In this document: piece by piece, positions 16,476-26,554 of the stretch | Numbering within the stretch: the first letter of the stretch is position 1 | How the letters are laid out: the number at the start of each line of letters is the position of its first letter | NCBI RefSeq assembly: GCF_003402235.1 | Contig: NZ_QEWO01000003.1 | Coordinates: 1 to 64,000, forward strand | Direction of reading: 5' to 3' | Source of the DNA: Parahaliea mediterranea | GTDB lineage: Bacteria; Pseudomonadota; Gammaproteobacteria; Pseudomonadales; Halieaceae | Length of the DNA stretch: 64,000 nt | The notes under the pieces: generated by a model | The model's input: the letters and a program-made list of their open reading frames with translations, nothing else | What the model was told of the DNA's origin: nothing | Database searches by the model: none | Position numbers and translations under genes: made by a program

Positions 16476-17696
16476 TCAGAGCAGCTTGCGGCCCTTGTTG
16501 GCGGCGATGCGCATGCGCAGGGCGTTCAGCTTGATGAAGCCCTCGGCATCGGCCTGGTTGTAGGCGCCGGCATCTTCCTCGAAGGTGGCAATGCTCTCGT
16601 CGAACAGGCTGTCGGCGGACTGGCGCCCATCCACGATCACGTTGCCCTTGTACAGCTTGAGGCGCACTTTGCCGTTGACGTGCACCTGGCTTTCGTCGAT
16701 GGCGGTTTGCAGCATCTTGCGCTCGGGTGACCACCAGTAGCCGTTGTAGATCATGTCGGCATAGCGCGGCATCAGCGCATCCTTGAGGTGAGCCACTTCG
16801 CGGTCCAGGGTCAGCGATTCCATGGCCCGGTGGGCCTTCAGCATGATGGTGCCGCCGGGGGTTTCGTAGCAGCCACGGGACTTCATGCCCACATAGCGGT
16901 TCTCCACCAGGTCGTCGCGGCCAATACCGTTGGCGCCGCCGACTTTGTTCAGGCGCTCCAGCACGGTGGCGGGGCTCAGCTGCTCGCCGTCGATGGCAAC
17001 GATGTCGCCACGCTCGAAGTCCAATTCAATGATGGTGGGGCTGTCCGGGGCCACCTCGGGGCTGACGCTCCAGCGCCACATGTCTTCCTCGGGGCCCTGC
17101 CAGGGGTCTTCCAGCACACCGCCCTCGTAGGAAATGTGCAGCAGGTTGGCGTCCATGGAATAGGGGGACTTTTTCTTCTTGCTGGAGAAGTCCACCGGAA
17201 TGTTGTGCTTCTCGCAGTAGTTCATCAGCGACTCGCGGGAGTTCAAATCCCACTCGCGCCAGGGGGCGATCACCTTGATGCCGGGCTTGAGGGCGTAGGC
17301 GCCAAGTTCAAAGCGCACCTGGTCGTTGCCTTTGCCGGTGGCCCCGTGGGAGATGGCATCGGCCCCGGTCTCGTTGGCAATCTCGATCAGGCGCTTGGCG
17401 ATCAGCGGGCGGGCGATGGAGGTGCCCAGGCGATACTCGCCCTCGTACAGGGTGTTGGCACGCATCATGGGGTAGACGAAGTCGCGCACGTATTCCTCGC
17501 GCAGGTCGTCGATGTAGATCTCCTTCACGCCCAGGGCCTCGGCCTTGGCCCGGGCCGGCTCGACCTCTTCACCCTGGCCGATATCGGCGGTAAAGGTGAC
17601 GACTTCGCAATGATAGGTTTCCTGCAGCCAGCGCACGATGACGGAGGTGTCGAGGCCGCCGGAATAGGCAAGTACAACCTTGTTGATATCGGACAT
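16476..17696 (-). CDS. argG: Argininosuccinate synthase
   Basis: A 406-aa enzyme that joins citrulline and aspartate with ATP in arginine synthesis. The start at 17696 gives the canonical [19 protein letters not shown], whose AYSGGLDTS loop (10-18) binds ATP pyrophosphate; further blocks are [26 protein letters not shown] and GRDDLVENR. Length matches the ~400-aa bacterial type. An upstream in-frame ATG at 17798 is in poorly coding DNA and is rejected. It is divergent from pyrC, 145 bp away, with no other arg genes nearby. Confidence 0.96.
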   Translation of the reverse strand: MSDINKVVLAYSGGLDTSVIVRWLQETYHCEVVTFTADIGQGEEVEPARAKAEALGVKEIYIDDLREEYVRDFVYPMMRANTLYEGEYRLGTSIARPLIAKRLIEIANETGADAISHGATGKGNDQVRFELGAYALKPGIKVIAPWREWDLNSRESLMNYCEKHNIPVDFSSKKKKSPYSMDANLLHISYEGGVLEDPWQGPEEDMWRWSVSPEVAPDSPTIIELDFERGDIVAIDGEQLSPATVLERLNKVGGANGIGRDDLVENRYVGMKSRGCYETPGGTIMLKAHRAMESLTLDREVAHLKDALMPRYADMIYNGYWWSPERKMLQTAIDESQVHVNGKVRLKLYKGNVIVDGRQSADSLFDESIATFEEDAGAYNQADAEGFIKLNALRMRIAANKGRKLL

Positions 17697-17841
17697 GATG
17701 GGGTTCCCGCGCAGTGAGGGTGGACAAAGGGGGCATATTCTACTGATCGGGGTGGCGGTATTCCAGACAGCCGCCGCAGCCGGGTTCCGGGGCCCCAAGG
17801 TGTGATAGCATGCGCCCTTTCAAAAGCTGCCTGATGCTCCC

Positions 17842-18882
17842 GTGACTGAACTGACCCTCACCCGCCCCGATGACTGGCACGTGCACCTGCGCGACGGCGC
17901 CGCCCTGCCCGATACCTGCCGCGACATGGCGCGTTATTTTGGCCGCGCCATTGTCATGCCCAACCTGACCCCGCCGGTGACCACCGTGGCGGAGGCGGCG
18001 GCGTACCGCGAGCGCATCCTGGCGGCCATGGCCGGCCTGGCGCGGCCCTTCGAGCCGCTGATGACCCTGTACCTGACCGACCGCACCACGGCGGACGAGG
18101 TGCAGCGCGCGGCCGAGAGCGACTTTGTTCACGCCATCAAGCTGTACCCGGCCGGCGCCACCACCAACTCCGCCGCCGGCGTGGCGGACCTGGCGGGCCT
18201 GTACCCGACCCTGGAGGCGATGGAAAAGCACGACCTGCCGCTGCTGGTGCACGGCGAGGTGACGGATGCGGGCATCGACATTTTTGACCGCGAGGCGGTG
18301 TTTATCGAACGCCATCTGGCGCCGATTGTGCAGCGCTTCCCGGGCCTGCGGGTGGTGCTGGAGCACATCACCACCGCCGATGCGGCGGCTTTTGTTGGCG
18401 CAACCCCGGCCAACGTGGCGGCGACCATTACCGCCCACCACCTGCTGCTGAACCGCAACGACATGCTGGTGGGCGGCATTCGCCCCCACTATTTCTGCCT
18501 GCCCATTCTCAAGCGCAACACCCACCAGCAGGCCCTGCTGGCGGCGGCCACCTCTGGCAGCCCCAAGTTTTTCCTGGGCACCGACTCTGCCCCCCACGCC
18601 ACCAGCGCCAAGGAAAGCCCCTGTGGCTGCGCCGGGGTATACACCGCCCACGCGGCCATTGAGCTCTACGCGGAGGCCTTCGAAGGCGCCCGCGCGCTGG
18701 ACAAACTGGAGGGCTTTGCCAGCCACTTCGGGCCGGATTTTTACGGCCTGGCGCGCAACAGCGACCAGATCACCCTGGCCAGGCACGACTGGCAGGTGCC
18801 CGCCGCCCTGCCGCTGGGTGATGCGCCGCTGACCCCCATGCGCGCCGGCGAAACGGTGGCCTGGCAGGTGCGCGAGGGCTGA
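17842..18882 (+). CDS. pyrC: Dihydroorotase (class II)
   Basis: A 346-aa enzyme closing carbamoyl-aspartate to dihydroorotate in pyrimidine synthesis. GTG start at 17842. Zinc ligands His13 and His15 in [10 protein letters not shown], carboxylated Lys100 in [13 protein letters not shown], later histidines in LLVHGEVTD and LEHITT, and Asp in FLGTDSAPH are all visible. Length and motifs fit the E. coli type homodimer. Its stop overlaps the rnt start (TGATG), suggesting translational coupling. Confidence 0.96.
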   Translation: MTELTLTRPDDWHVHLRDGAALPDTCRDMARYFGRAIVMPNLTPPVTTVAEAAAYRERILAAMAGLARPFEPLMTLYLTDRTTADEVQRAAESDFVHAIKLYPAGATTNSAAGVADLAGLYPTLEAMEKHDLPLLVHGEVTDAGIDIFDREAVFIERHLAPIVQRFPGLRVVLEHITTADAAAFVGATPANVAATITAHHLLLNRNDMLVGGIRPHYFCLPILKRNTHQQALLAAATSGSPKFFLGTDSAPHATSAKESPCGCAGVYTAHAAIELYAEAFEGARALDKLEGFASHFGPDFYGLARNSDQITLARHDWQVPAALPLGDAPLTPMRAGETVAWQVREG

Positions 18883-19520
18883 TGTTGCAGGACTCGGGAC
18901 CACACCGCATGTACGACCGCTTCCGGGGCTTTCTGCCGGTGGTGGTTGATCTGGAAACCGGCGGCTTTCAGTCGGCCACCGACGCCATACTGGAAATTGC
19001 CGCGTCCATCGTGCGCATGGATGACGACGGCCTGCTGACGGTGCACCGCACAGTGAGCTTTAACGTGCAGCCCTTTGAAGGGGCCAATATTGAACAGGCG
19101 GCGCTGGACTTTACCGGCATCGACCCCTGGCACCCCTTTCGCGAGGCCATTCCCGAAGAGCAGGCACTGACCGAAGTGTTCAAGGTGGTGCGCAAGGAGA
19201 TCAAGGACCAGGGCTGCAACCGCGCGATTCTGGTGGGCCACAACGCGCACTTCGACGCCGGCTTTGTCAACGCCGCGGTGGCGCGCTGCAATATCAAGCG
19301 CAACCCCTTCCACCCCTTCTCCCACTTCGACACCGCCACCCTGGCGGGCCTGGCCTACGGCCAGACAGTGCTGGCCAGGGCCTGCAGCGAGGCGGGCATC
19401 GCCTTCGACAACAACGAAGCCCACAGTGCCGCCTACGACGCCGAGCGCACCGCCGAGCTGTTCTGCGACATCGTCAACCGCTGGAAGGAAAGCGGCGGCT
19501 GGATGCCCAGCTTCGACTAG
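18882..19520 (+). CDS. rnt: Ribonuclease T
   Basis: A 212-aa DEDD 3'-5' exoribonuclease that trims tRNA CCA ends and 5S/23S rRNA 3' ends. Exo I motif [10 protein letters not shown] (Asp23, Glu25), Exo [11 protein letters not shown] and Exo [14 protein letters not shown] are intact, as is DRFRGFLPV at the start, typical of RNase T. It is coupled to pyrC. Its TAG is shared with the stop of the convergent Lon-domain gene in a CTAG palindrome (19517-19520). Confidence 0.95.
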   Translation: MLQDSGPHRMYDRFRGFLPVVVDLETGGFQSATDAILEIAASIVRMDDDGLLTVHRTVSFNVQPFEGANIEQAALDFTGIDPWHPFREAIPEEQALTEVFKVVRKEIKDQGCNRAILVGHNAHFDAGFVNAAVARCNIKRNPFHPFSHFDTATLAGLAYGQTVLARACSEAGIAFDNNEAHSAAYDAERTAELFCDIVNRWKESGGWMPSFD

Positions 19521-20164
19521 CCCTCGAGCTCGTCCTCGCCGCTGATGCGGTTGAGGATCTGGTTGAGGGATTGCTTCACCTGCTCCAGATCGTCCAGCCC
19601 GAGCAGGGCGTACTTCAGCGACTCTTCCAGCGGCAGCAACTGGATCAGCGCATAGGCCACCTGCCAGGCGTTCTGGTAATCAATGGCCAGGCCCATGCGC
19701 TCCACGTGGGGGTGGGCCTCCAGGCTCTGCAGCACTTCCACCAGGCTTTCCCAGTCATCGGGCACCGGCTGGCGCGGCGGCGGCTCATCCAGCTGCACCT
19801 CGCCCATCACCAGCTGGGAGGGGGCAACGCTGCTGCGCAGCAGGGAAAAGCGCCGCTCGCCCTCGATGGTGATGCCCAGCAGGCCGTCCTTGAGCTGGTC
19901 CCAGTCCACAATGCGCGCATAGGTGCCCCAGTCGCCCAGTTCCGGGCTGGCCTGGCCGCGCTGGGCCACTTCTTCGCCGCGGCGTATCCAGGCCACCCCG
20001 AAACCCACGCCCTCGCGCATGCAGTCGCGCACCAGATCGAGGTAGCGGCGCTCAAAGATACGCAGCGGCATGCGGCCATAGGGCAGCAGCACGCCAGACA
20101 GGGGAAACAGGGGGATTTCAGTCCGTGTAGGCTCAGTCCGTGGAGGTTCAGTCGGTGTCTGCAT
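19517..20164 (-). CDS. Lon substrate-binding-domain protein (YcaM/LonN-like)
   Basis: A 215-aa stand-alone LON N-terminal domain, without the AAA and protease parts of Lon. Core motifs: [22 protein letters not shown] near 17-38, then [11 protein letters not shown] and GEVQLDE. Function in bacteria is unknown; substrate or adaptor binding is assumed from the domain. The N-terminus [13 protein letters not shown] is made by three 15-bp DNA repeats and is low-complexity. It is the last gene of the mpl-RND-YkgJ series on this strand. Confidence 0.85.
   Translation of the reverse strand: MQTPTEPPRTEPTRTEIPLFPLSGVLLPYGRMPLRIFERRYLDLVRDCMREGVGFGVAWIRRGEEVAQRGQASPELGDWGTYARIVDWDQLKDGLLGITIEGERRFSLLRSSVAPSQLVMGEVQLDEPPPRQPVPDDWESLVEVLQSLEAHPHVERMGLAIDYQNAWQVAYALIQLLPLEESLKYALLGLDDLEQVKQSLNQILNRISGEDELEG
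20118..20162. repeat. Three 15-bp tandem repeats at a gene start
   Basis: Units TCAGTCCGTGTAGGC (20118), TCAGTCCGTGGAGGT (20133) and TCAGTCGGTGTCTGC (20148) encode the TEPxR-type N-terminal tail of the Lon-domain protein. Confidence 0.75.
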
Positions 20165-20170
20165 AGTGCC

Positions 20171-20428
20171 TCAGTGTGATTGGCTCGCCACTTCCAGTTC
20201 GCCGATCAGGCGCAGGGCCTGTTCGCGGCTGTCGCCACAGATGTCCGGCTCGGCCCTGAAGGCCGCGCACAGCGCCGGGCGGCGCGGGTCATTGAACAGC
20301 CGGCAGTTCATGGCATCGTCCAGGTGTACGCAGCGCACCCCCGCCGGCTTGCCATGCGGCATGCCGTAGTAGGGGCGGGTGATGGACGGCGCAATACAGC
20401 AGGCGCCGCAGCCGCTGCGGCACTGCAT
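20171..20428 (-). CDS. YkgJ-family cysteine cluster protein
   Basis: An 85-aa protein from the ATG at 20428 (MQCRSGCGACCIAPSI), one nt after the stop of the RND gene. The Cys pattern CxxGCGACC...CV...C..F..P.RP..C is that of the YkgJ/UPF0153 zinc- or iron-binding cluster family. The function is unknown; the family is often found as a small stand-alone protein. Coupled expression with the exporter is likely from the tight packing. Confidence 0.85.
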   Translation of the reverse strand: MQCRSGCGACCIAPSITRPYYGMPHGKPAGVRCVHLDDAMNCRLFNDPRRPALCAAFRAEPDICGDSREQALRLIGELEVASQSH

Positions 20429-20429
20429 G

Positions 20430-23099
20430 TCACCGGCCCTCCGCCCCTTCCGGCCCCAGCGGCTTGATGAGCACAATCAACAGCGGCAGCAACAGCAGCG
20501 CGCCAAGCACCGCCGCCACCATGGCCATGACGGTGAGCAGGCCAAAGTAAATGCTGGGGTTGAAGTTGGACAGGGTGAGCATGGCAAAGCCGATCACCAC
20601 GGTGATGGTGGTGTAGTACATGGCGCGGCCGATGCTGCCGTGGCAGCGGTACATGGCAGCCAGGTAGTTCCGGTCTACGTCGAATTCACGCAGGTAGCGG
20701 TGCACGTAGTGAATGCAGTCGTCCACCCCGATGCCCACCACAATGGCGGCAATGGTGATGGTCATGATGTCCAGCGGAATGCCCAGCAGGCCCATGGTGC
20801 CAAGCACAATGCCCGCCGCCAGCACGTTTGGCGCCAGGGCGATCAGCGCCAGGCTGAAGGAGCGGAACAGCAGCACAAACATCAGCAGGATGGCGGCAAA
20901 CACCGCCCCCAGGGTCAGGATCTGCGATTTGAACAGGCTCTGCAGCACGTTGTTGTACAGCACCAGCATGCCGGTGAACTGCACGTTCTCCGGCGCCAGG
21001 CCCAGGGTCTGTACCAAATCGGCATGCAGGCGCTTGAGGAAGGCGTCACGGCGCAGCTCTTTACTGGTCTCCATCACCCGCACGGTGATGCGCGCCTGCT
21101 CGTGTTCGGCGGAAAAGTACGGGTCGACCATCATGGCCGCCACGTCCTGCGGCAGGCTCTTTTGCACCAGGGCCAGCTCCACACTGCCAATGTCGTCGCC
21201 CATCAGGTTGCGCACCACCTGGAACACGGTGGACAGCGACAGCACCTTGCCGGTTTCCGGCTGCTCGTCCACCAGGGCGTGGGCGGCGTCGATGCGGCGC
21301 ATGCCCTCCAGGCTGAACCAGTAGCTGGGCTTGAAGCTGCCCGTGGGGCCGGCAAAATCAAAGCTCTCCTCGCCAAAGCCGTCGTCGGCCCAGTCATCGC
21401 CCCCTGCTTCGGCAATGTCGTCGGAAATGTCCTCGGAAAAGTCATCCTCGGCGCCGCCAAAGTCGTCAAAGCCGGTTCCGGCGTCTTCACTGGCCTCCAG
21501 CTCCGCCAGGAAGGGATCATCCTCGGCCGGTGGCGGCGCGTTGCCATCGGTGGCCGGCTCCAGGCCCGGCAGCGGCTCGTCGTTGCTGGGGGCGCTCAGC
21601 AGGATATCCAGCGGAATGGTGCCGCCAAGCCGCGCGTCCAGCAGCTCCATGCCACGGTAGATTTCCGTGGTGTCCTTAAAGTAGTCGATAAAGCGGTTTT
21701 CCACTTTCAGCTGCGATACGCCAGCCACCACCAGGGCGCACAACAGCAGGGTCACCGCGATGATGCTGCGGTGGAAGTGGTCTGTAGCCCGGGCAAAGTA
21801 GATGGTCAGCGGTGTGCCCTCTGCCGCATAGCGGTGGGGGCGACCGTGGGGCCACACCAGAATCAGGCAGGGCACCAGGATAAAGGCCAGCACAAGCGAC
21901 ACCACGATGCCGGTGGTCATCATCCAGCCGAAGTCGATCACCGGCTGGATGCCGGACACCACCAGCGACACAAAGGCCACGATGGTGGTAATGCCGGTAT
22001 AGGTGCAGGGCACCGCCATCAAACGCACGGTATCGCTGACCCGCTGGAACAGGTCGCCCTCCGGCTCGGCGGCGTGCAGCTCCCGGTAGCGCACAATCAA
22101 GTGGATGGAAATGGCCAGGCTGATGATCAGCAATACGGCCACGAAGTTGGAGGAAATCACCGTCATACGCCAGTCGAAGACCGCCAGGATACCGAGCATG
22201 ACCAGCACCGAGGCGCTGCAGGTCACCAGCGGAATCACCACCCAGCGCACCCGGCGGAAGATCACCGCCAGCACCAGCAGCATCACGCCGAGGATGGCGC
22301 TGCCGAACAGCACCAGGTCGGAGCGCACAAAGCTCACCATGTCGGCGGTGATCATCGGCACCCCACCCACAAAGAGCCTGGCGTGATCGCGGTAGGCATC
22401 GGCAATGTCACGCACCGACTGCACCAGCGCACTCTGGGCCGCCAGCGATTCGGCGCTGTGGGCCTTGAAGGCCGCCTCTACCCGCTCCAGCTCCGCCGCC
22501 TGCTCGGCGCTCAGCTCACCCAGCTGGCGGGCCTGGCGCAGGGCCTCGCGCTCGCCCAGCAGTTCAAAGTAGCGCTGGTCGCGCTGCAGGTTGATCTGCA
22601 CCGCGGTGACATCGCCGTCACGGCTCACCAGCAGCCGCGAATAAATGGGGCTGGTGGTGAACTCCTTCAGCGCCAGCGCGCGATCGACACCCGGGTCGCG
22701 CAGGCTGGGCAGGGGCTCGCTGCCGGTAATGTCCGACAGCCCCACCGGCGGGCTCTGCAGCAGCGGCACATCCAGCACCGTCACCACCGACGACACGCCC
22801 GGCAGCTGGCGCAGCTCGTCCGCCATTTGCGACAGGGGCTGCAGGGAGGCATCGCTGAGCAGCGGCGCCTCGGGCTGCCAGGTGATGATGAGGAAGTCCT
22901 CGGCGCTGTATTCGCTGCTGATTTCGCGGTAGAAGTCCAGCGCCGGGTCGCCCTGCAGCATCAGGGAGTCGGCGGAGGCATCCAGCTTGAGCTTGCCAAG
23001 CTGGGTGGCGCAGGCCACCAGCAGGGCCAGCACAAAACCGAGCCAAAACCAGGGGTGGCGCAGCACGCTGCGCTCGTAGAAAGACATCAAACGGTTCAT
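20430..23099 (-). CDS. RND-superfamily exporter (MMPL type)
   Basis: An 889-aa inner-membrane protein. TM1 at about 15-33, a periplasmic loop, TM2-6 at about 262-415, TM7 at about 445-462, a second loop and five TMs from about 720 on, i.e. the duplicated RND fold in one chain. VGIGVDDCIHYVHRYLREF carries the Asp pair used for proton coupling. Such proteins export lipids or hopanoid-like molecules. The second loop holds a very acidic insert (about 507-585). Its ATG overlaps the mpl stop (ATGA), and the YkgJ gene follows directly. The substrate is unknown. Confidence 0.87.
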   Translation of the reverse strand: MNRLMSFYERSVLRHPWFWLGFVLALLVACATQLGKLKLDASADSLMLQGDPALDFYREISSEYSAEDFLIITWQPEAPLLSDASLQPLSQMADELRQLPGVSSVVTVLDVPLLQSPPVGLSDITGSEPLPSLRDPGVDRALALKEFTTSPIYSRLLVSRDGDVTAVQINLQRDQRYFELLGEREALRQARQLGELSAEQAAELERVEAAFKAHSAESLAAQSALVQSVRDIADAYRDHARLFVGGVPMITADMVSFVRSDLVLFGSAILGVMLLVLAVIFRRVRWVVIPLVTCSASVLVMLGILAVFDWRMTVISSNFVAVLLIISLAISIHLIVRYRELHAAEPEGDLFQRVSDTVRLMAVPCTYTGITTIVAFVSLVVSGIQPVIDFGWMMTTGIVVSLVLAFILVPCLILVWPHGRPHRYAAEGTPLTIYFARATDHFHRSIIAVTLLLCALVVAGVSQLKVENRFIDYFKDTTEIYRGMELLDARLGGTIPLDILLSAPSNDEPLPGLEPATDGNAPPPAEDDPFLAELEASEDAGTGFDDFGGAEDDFSEDISDDIAEAGGDDWADDGFGEESFDFAGPTGSFKPSYWFSLEGMRRIDAAHALVDEQPETGKVLSLSTVFQVVRNLMGDDIGSVELALVQKSLPQDVAAMMVDPYFSAEHEQARITVRVMETSKELRRDAFLKRLHADLVQTLGLAPENVQFTGMLVLYNNVLQSLFKSQILTLGAVFAAILLMFVLLFRSFSLALIALAPNVLAAGIVLGTMGLLGIPLDIMTITIAAIVVGIGVDDCIHYVHRYLREFDVDRNYLAAMYRCHGSIGRAMYYTTITVVIGFAMLTLSNFNPSIYFGLLTVMAMVAAVLGALLLLPLLIVLIKPLGPEGAEGR

Positions 23100-24472
23100 C
23101 GGGCCTGAGCGCTCTCCAGTTGCTGTAGCAGGCGCTGATGCACACCGCCGAAGCTGCCATTACTCATGATGACCACGCGGTCGCCGGCGCGGGAACCCGC
23201 TGCCACCGCCGCGGCCAGTTGATCCACATCACCAAACCACTGCGCCGGCACCGGGCTTGCCGCCACCACGCTCTCCAGCGACCAGTCCATGCCGGGCGGC
23301 TGAAACCAGTACACCGCATCGGCACAGGCAGTGCTGGCCGCCAGGGCGTCCCGGTGGGAGCCCATGCGCATGGTGTTGGAACGCGGCTCGATCAGCGCGA
23401 TCACCCGTCCCTGCCCCACGTGGGCACGCAGGCCCTCCAAAGTGGTGGCAATGGCGGTGGGATGGTGGGCGAAGTCATCGTACACATAAACCTGTTGCGG
23501 GCTGCCCAGCAGTTCCAGCCGCCGCTTGACGCCACGAAACTGCGCCAGCGCCGCACCGGCCACTGCCGGCGGCACCCCCACATGGCGCGCCGCGGCCACC
23601 GCCGCCAGCGCGTTCTCAACGTTATGGCGGCCGAGAAAGCCCCACTCCACGGTGACCGGCTCGGCATCCGGTCCCTGCAGTAAAAAGCTGGAGCCGTCGG
23701 CCTGCAGGGGTTCGGCGCGCCAGTCGGCGGCGGCGCCCACGGCAAAGCTGGCGGTGGGCGTCCAGCAGCCCTGCTGCAACACGGCATCCACCGCGCCGGC
23801 GGCGGCGGGGTAGATCACCTGCCCCTCCCCCGGCACGGTGCGCACCAGGTGGTGGAACTGGCGCTGGATGGCGGCCAGGTCGGGGAAGATATCCGCGTGG
23901 TCAAACTCCAGGTTGTTGATGACCAGCGTGCGCGGCCGGTAGTGGACAAACTTGGAGCGCTTGTCGAAGAAGGCCGTGTCGTACTCGTCCGCCTCCACCA
24001 CAAAAAAATCGCTGTCGCCACGGCGGGCCGACTGGCCGAAATTGGCCGGCACCCCGCCGATCAGAAAGCCGGGGGACATGCCGGCGTATTCCAGTATCCA
24101 GGCCAGCAGGCTGCTGGTGGTGGTTTTGCCGTGGGTGCCAGAGACGGCCAGCACCCACTTGCCGTGCAGCAGGTGCTCCGCCAGCCACTGGGGGCCGGAG
24201 CTGTAGTTAATGCCGCGATTGAGCAGGTATTCCACCGCCGGGTTGCCCCGGGTCATGGCGTTGCCCACCACCACGCAGTCCGGCGCCGGCTGCAGGTGTT
24301 CCGGCAGGTAGCCTTCCATCAGCTCGATGCCGGCGGCTTCGAGCTGGGTGCTCATGGGCGGGTAGACGTTGGCGTCGGAGCCGGTCACGCGGTAACCCAG
24401 CTCGCGGGCCAGCAGGGCAATGCCACCCATAAAGGTGCCGCAGATGCCGAGGATATGAATATGTGCTTTCAA
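23096..24472 (-). CDS. mpl: UDP-MurNAc-tripeptide ligase (murein recycling)
   Basis: A 458-aa ligase that reattaches recycled L-Ala-D-Glu-mDAP to UDP-MurNAc in the cytoplasm. TTG start at 24472 is chosen: AAGGAG lies 6 nt upstream and the protein begins KAHIHILGICGTFMGGIALL, exactly as in Mpl; no ATG exists at this place. ATP loop SGTHGKTTTSS and the Mur ligase EADEYDTAFFDKRSKF block are intact. The upstream frame to 24583 is noncoding. Mpl activity links this operon to cell-wall recycling. Confidence 0.94.
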   Translation of the reverse strand: MKAHIHILGICGTFMGGIALLARELGYRVTGSDANVYPPMSTQLEAAGIELMEGYLPEHLQPAPDCVVVGNAMTRGNPAVEYLLNRGINYSSGPQWLAEHLLHGKWVLAVSGTHGKTTTSSLLAWILEYAGMSPGFLIGGVPANFGQSARRGDSDFFVVEADEYDTAFFDKRSKFVHYRPRTLVINNLEFDHADIFPDLAAIQRQFHHLVRTVPGEGQVIYPAAAGAVDAVLQQGCWTPTASFAVGAAADWRAEPLQADGSSFLLQGPDAEPVTVEWGFLGRHNVENALAAVAAARHVGVPPAVAGAALAQFRGVKRRLELLGSPQQVYVYDDFAHHPTAIATTLEGLRAHVGQGRVIALIEPRSNTMRMGSHRDALAASTACADAVYWFQPPGMDWSLESVVAASPVPAQWFGDVDQLAAAVAAGSRAGDRVVIMSNGSFGGVHQRLLQQLESAQAR

Positions 24473-24664
24473 CAGGCACTCCTTGTTTGCAGCGGCGAGT
24501 GTAGCACGCAGCCCCGCAGCCCTTGCAGCGCGGCGCCTTGCGCGTGGCCAAGAAGCGGTAATACTTCCCCTGGCAGTCCACATGGGCCCGCCTTTCGCGT
24601 ATGATGCGCGCTTTTTCCGAGGCGGGGATCTACCCGCTCACTCACCGACCACGGACCCCCCGCC

Positions 24665-25927
24665 ATGGCCAGGAAGAACGCCTTTTACGCACAGTCCGGC
24701 GGCGTTACCGCCGTCATCAACGCCTCCGCCTGCGGCGTGATCGAAACCGCCCGCGAGCACCGCAAACACATCGGCAAGGTCTATGCCGGGCGCAACGGTA
24801 TTATCGGCGCGCTGCGCGAAGACCTCATCGACACCAGCAAGGAAAGCAAGGCGGCCATTCGCGGCCTGCTATCCACCCCCGCCGGCGCCTTCGGCTCCTG
24901 CCGCCACAAGCTCAAGAGCCTGGCGGAAAACCGCGCCGAGTACGAACGCCTGATTGAGGTGTTTCGCGCCCACGACATCGGTTACTTCTTTTACAACGGT
25001 GGCGGCGATTCCGCCGACACCTGCCTGAAAGTGTCCCAGCTCAGCGAATCCATGGGCTACCCCATCCAGGCCATCCACGTACCCAAGACCATCGACAACG
25101 ACCTGCCGCTGACCGACAACTGCCCGGGCTTTGGCTCGGTGGCCAAGTACATTGCCATCTCCACCCGCGAGGCGGCGCTGGATGTGGCCTCCATGTGCGA
25201 GACCTCCACCAAGGTCTTCATTCTTGAGGTAATGGGCCGCCACGCCGGCTGGATTGCCGCCGCCGCGGGCCTGGCCGCCGAGGAAGAAGGCGACGCGCCC
25301 CACATCATCCTGTTCCCGGAAATCGCCTTTAACCGCGAGAAGTTCCTGGCCCGGGTCAAGCGCACCGTGAAGAAGCACGGCTACTGCGTGATCGTGGCCA
25401 GCGAGGGCGCCCAGTATAAAGACGGCACCTTCCTCGCCGACTCCGGTGTGGTGGATGCCTTCGGCCACAAGCAGCTCGGCGGCCTGGCGCCGTCGCTGGC
25501 GCAGATGATCAAGTCTGAGCTGGGCTACAAATACCACTGGGCGGTGGCCGACTACCTGCAGCGCTCGGCCCGCCACATTGCCTCCCAGACCGACCTCGAC
25601 CAGGCCTACGCCCTGGGCCGGGCGGCGGTGGAATTTGCCGTGGCCGGCAAGAACGCGGTGATGCCCGCCATCGTGCGCGGCAAGGGCAAGCGCTACAGCT
25701 GGTCCATCGGCGAGGCGCCGCTGAGCCAGGTGGCGAACGTGGAAAAGAAAATGCCCCGCAGCTATATCAGCCGCGACGGCTTTGCCATCACCGAGGCCGC
25801 CCGCGACTACCTGGCGCCGCTGATCGCCGGCGAAGCCTACCCGGAGTACAAGAACGGACTGCCCCGCTATACCCGTCTCAAGTTGGTGGGCGTGCCGAAG
25901 AAGCTGCGCAGTACATTCAAGGTCTAG
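24665..25927 (+). CDS. pfp: Pyrophosphate-dependent 6-phosphofructokinase
   Basis: A 420-aa enzyme that reversibly phosphorylates fructose 6-phosphate with PPi. The phosphoryl-donor loop reads NGGGDSADT, and the catalytic block is PKTIDNDLPLTDNCPGFGS, with Lys where ATP-type enzymes have Gly, typical of PPi use. MGRHAGW binds fructose 6-P. ATG at 24665 follows a plain upstream region. Soluble inorganic pyrophosphatase follows 64 bp later. PPi-PFK allows both glycolytic and gluconeogenic flow and is common in marine and methylotrophic gammaproteobacteria. Confidence 0.93.
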   Translation: MARKNAFYAQSGGVTAVINASACGVIETAREHRKHIGKVYAGRNGIIGALREDLIDTSKESKAAIRGLLSTPAGAFGSCRHKLKSLAENRAEYERLIEVFRAHDIGYFFYNGGGDSADTCLKVSQLSESMGYPIQAIHVPKTIDNDLPLTDNCPGFGSVAKYIAISTREAALDVASMCETSTKVFILEVMGRHAGWIAAAAGLAAEEEGDAPHIILFPEIAFNREKFLARVKRTVKKHGYCVIVASEGAQYKDGTFLADSGVVDAFGHKQLGGLAPSLAQMIKSELGYKYHWAVADYLQRSARHIASQTDLDQAYALGRAAVEFAVAGKNAVMPAIVRGKGKRYSWSIGEAPLSQVANVEKKMPRSYISRDGFAITEAARDYLAPLIAGEAYPEYKNGLPRYTRLKLVGVPKKLRSTFKV

Positions 25928-25934
25928 GCCCTGC

Positions 25935-25940
25935 TATACT
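25935..25940 (+). promoter_or_regulatory. -10 element candidate for ppa
   Basis: TATACT lies 51 bp before the ppa ATG, just after the pfp stop; a weak TACATT sits 17 bp upstream within the pfp end. It could give ppa its own transcript besides read-through from pfp. Confidence 0.35.
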
Positions 25941-25991
25941 CCGCGCCCCGAAAACCCAACCCCATAGTCTTTGCGAAGGATAGGTAAGCCC

Positions 25992-26531
25992 ATGAGCCTG
26001 AATCTGGTCCCCGCGGGAAAGAACATCCCCGACGAAATCAACGTGATTATTGAAGTGCCGGCCCACTCCGACCCGGTCAAGTACGAAGTGGACCACGACA
26101 GCGGCGCCATCATGGTGGACCGCTTCATGTCCGCCGCCATGTTCTACCCCTGCAACTACGGCTACATCCCCAACACCCTGGCGGATGACGGCGACCCTCT
26201 GGACGTGCTGGTACACACCCCTCACACCGTGGTTTCCGGCTGTGTGATCCCCTGCCGCCCGGTGGGCATCCTGCAAATGAGCGACGAAGCCGGCGAAGAC
26301 GCCAAGCTGATCGCCGTGCCCACCAAGAAACTGAGCCCCCTGTACAACGACGTGCAGGAAGCCGAAGACCTGCCGGCCCTGCTGATCCAGCAGATCACCC
26401 ACTTCTTCGAGCACTACAAAGACCTGGAGCCCGGCAAGTGGGTGAAGGTAGATGGCTGGGGCACCGCGGCCGACGCCCGCGCCGCCATCGAAGCGGCGGT
26501 TGCCGCCTACGCCAAGGCGGAAGGCCACTAA
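25992..26531 (+). CDS. ppa: Inorganic pyrophosphatase (family I)
   Basis: A 179-aa soluble PPase hydrolysing PPi to phosphate. The signature DGDPLDVLV carries the metal-binding aspartates; upstream are [15 protein letters not shown] and [11 protein letters not shown]. Start at 25992 with AAGGA upstream; an in-frame ATG at 25971 is less fitting. Length matches the hexameric bacterial type. Its position right behind a PPi-consuming kinase means the two compete for the same PPi pool. Confidence 0.96.
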   Translation: MSLNLVPAGKNIPDEINVIIEVPAHSDPVKYEVDHDSGAIMVDRFMSAAMFYPCNYGYIPNTLADDGDPLDVLVHTPHTVVSGCVIPCRPVGILQMSDEAGEDAKLIAVPTKKLSPLYNDVQEAEDLPALLIQQITHFFEHYKDLEPGKWVKVDGWGTAADARAAIEAAVAAYAKAEGH

Positions 26532-26554
26532 TACCCCGCCAAGCCCGGCCAGCC

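Noticed and set aside
20379-23108. 909-codon open frame on the plus strand opposite the RND exporter
   Set aside because: His/Gln-rich translation, antisense to a clear membrane protein, no ribosome-binding site.
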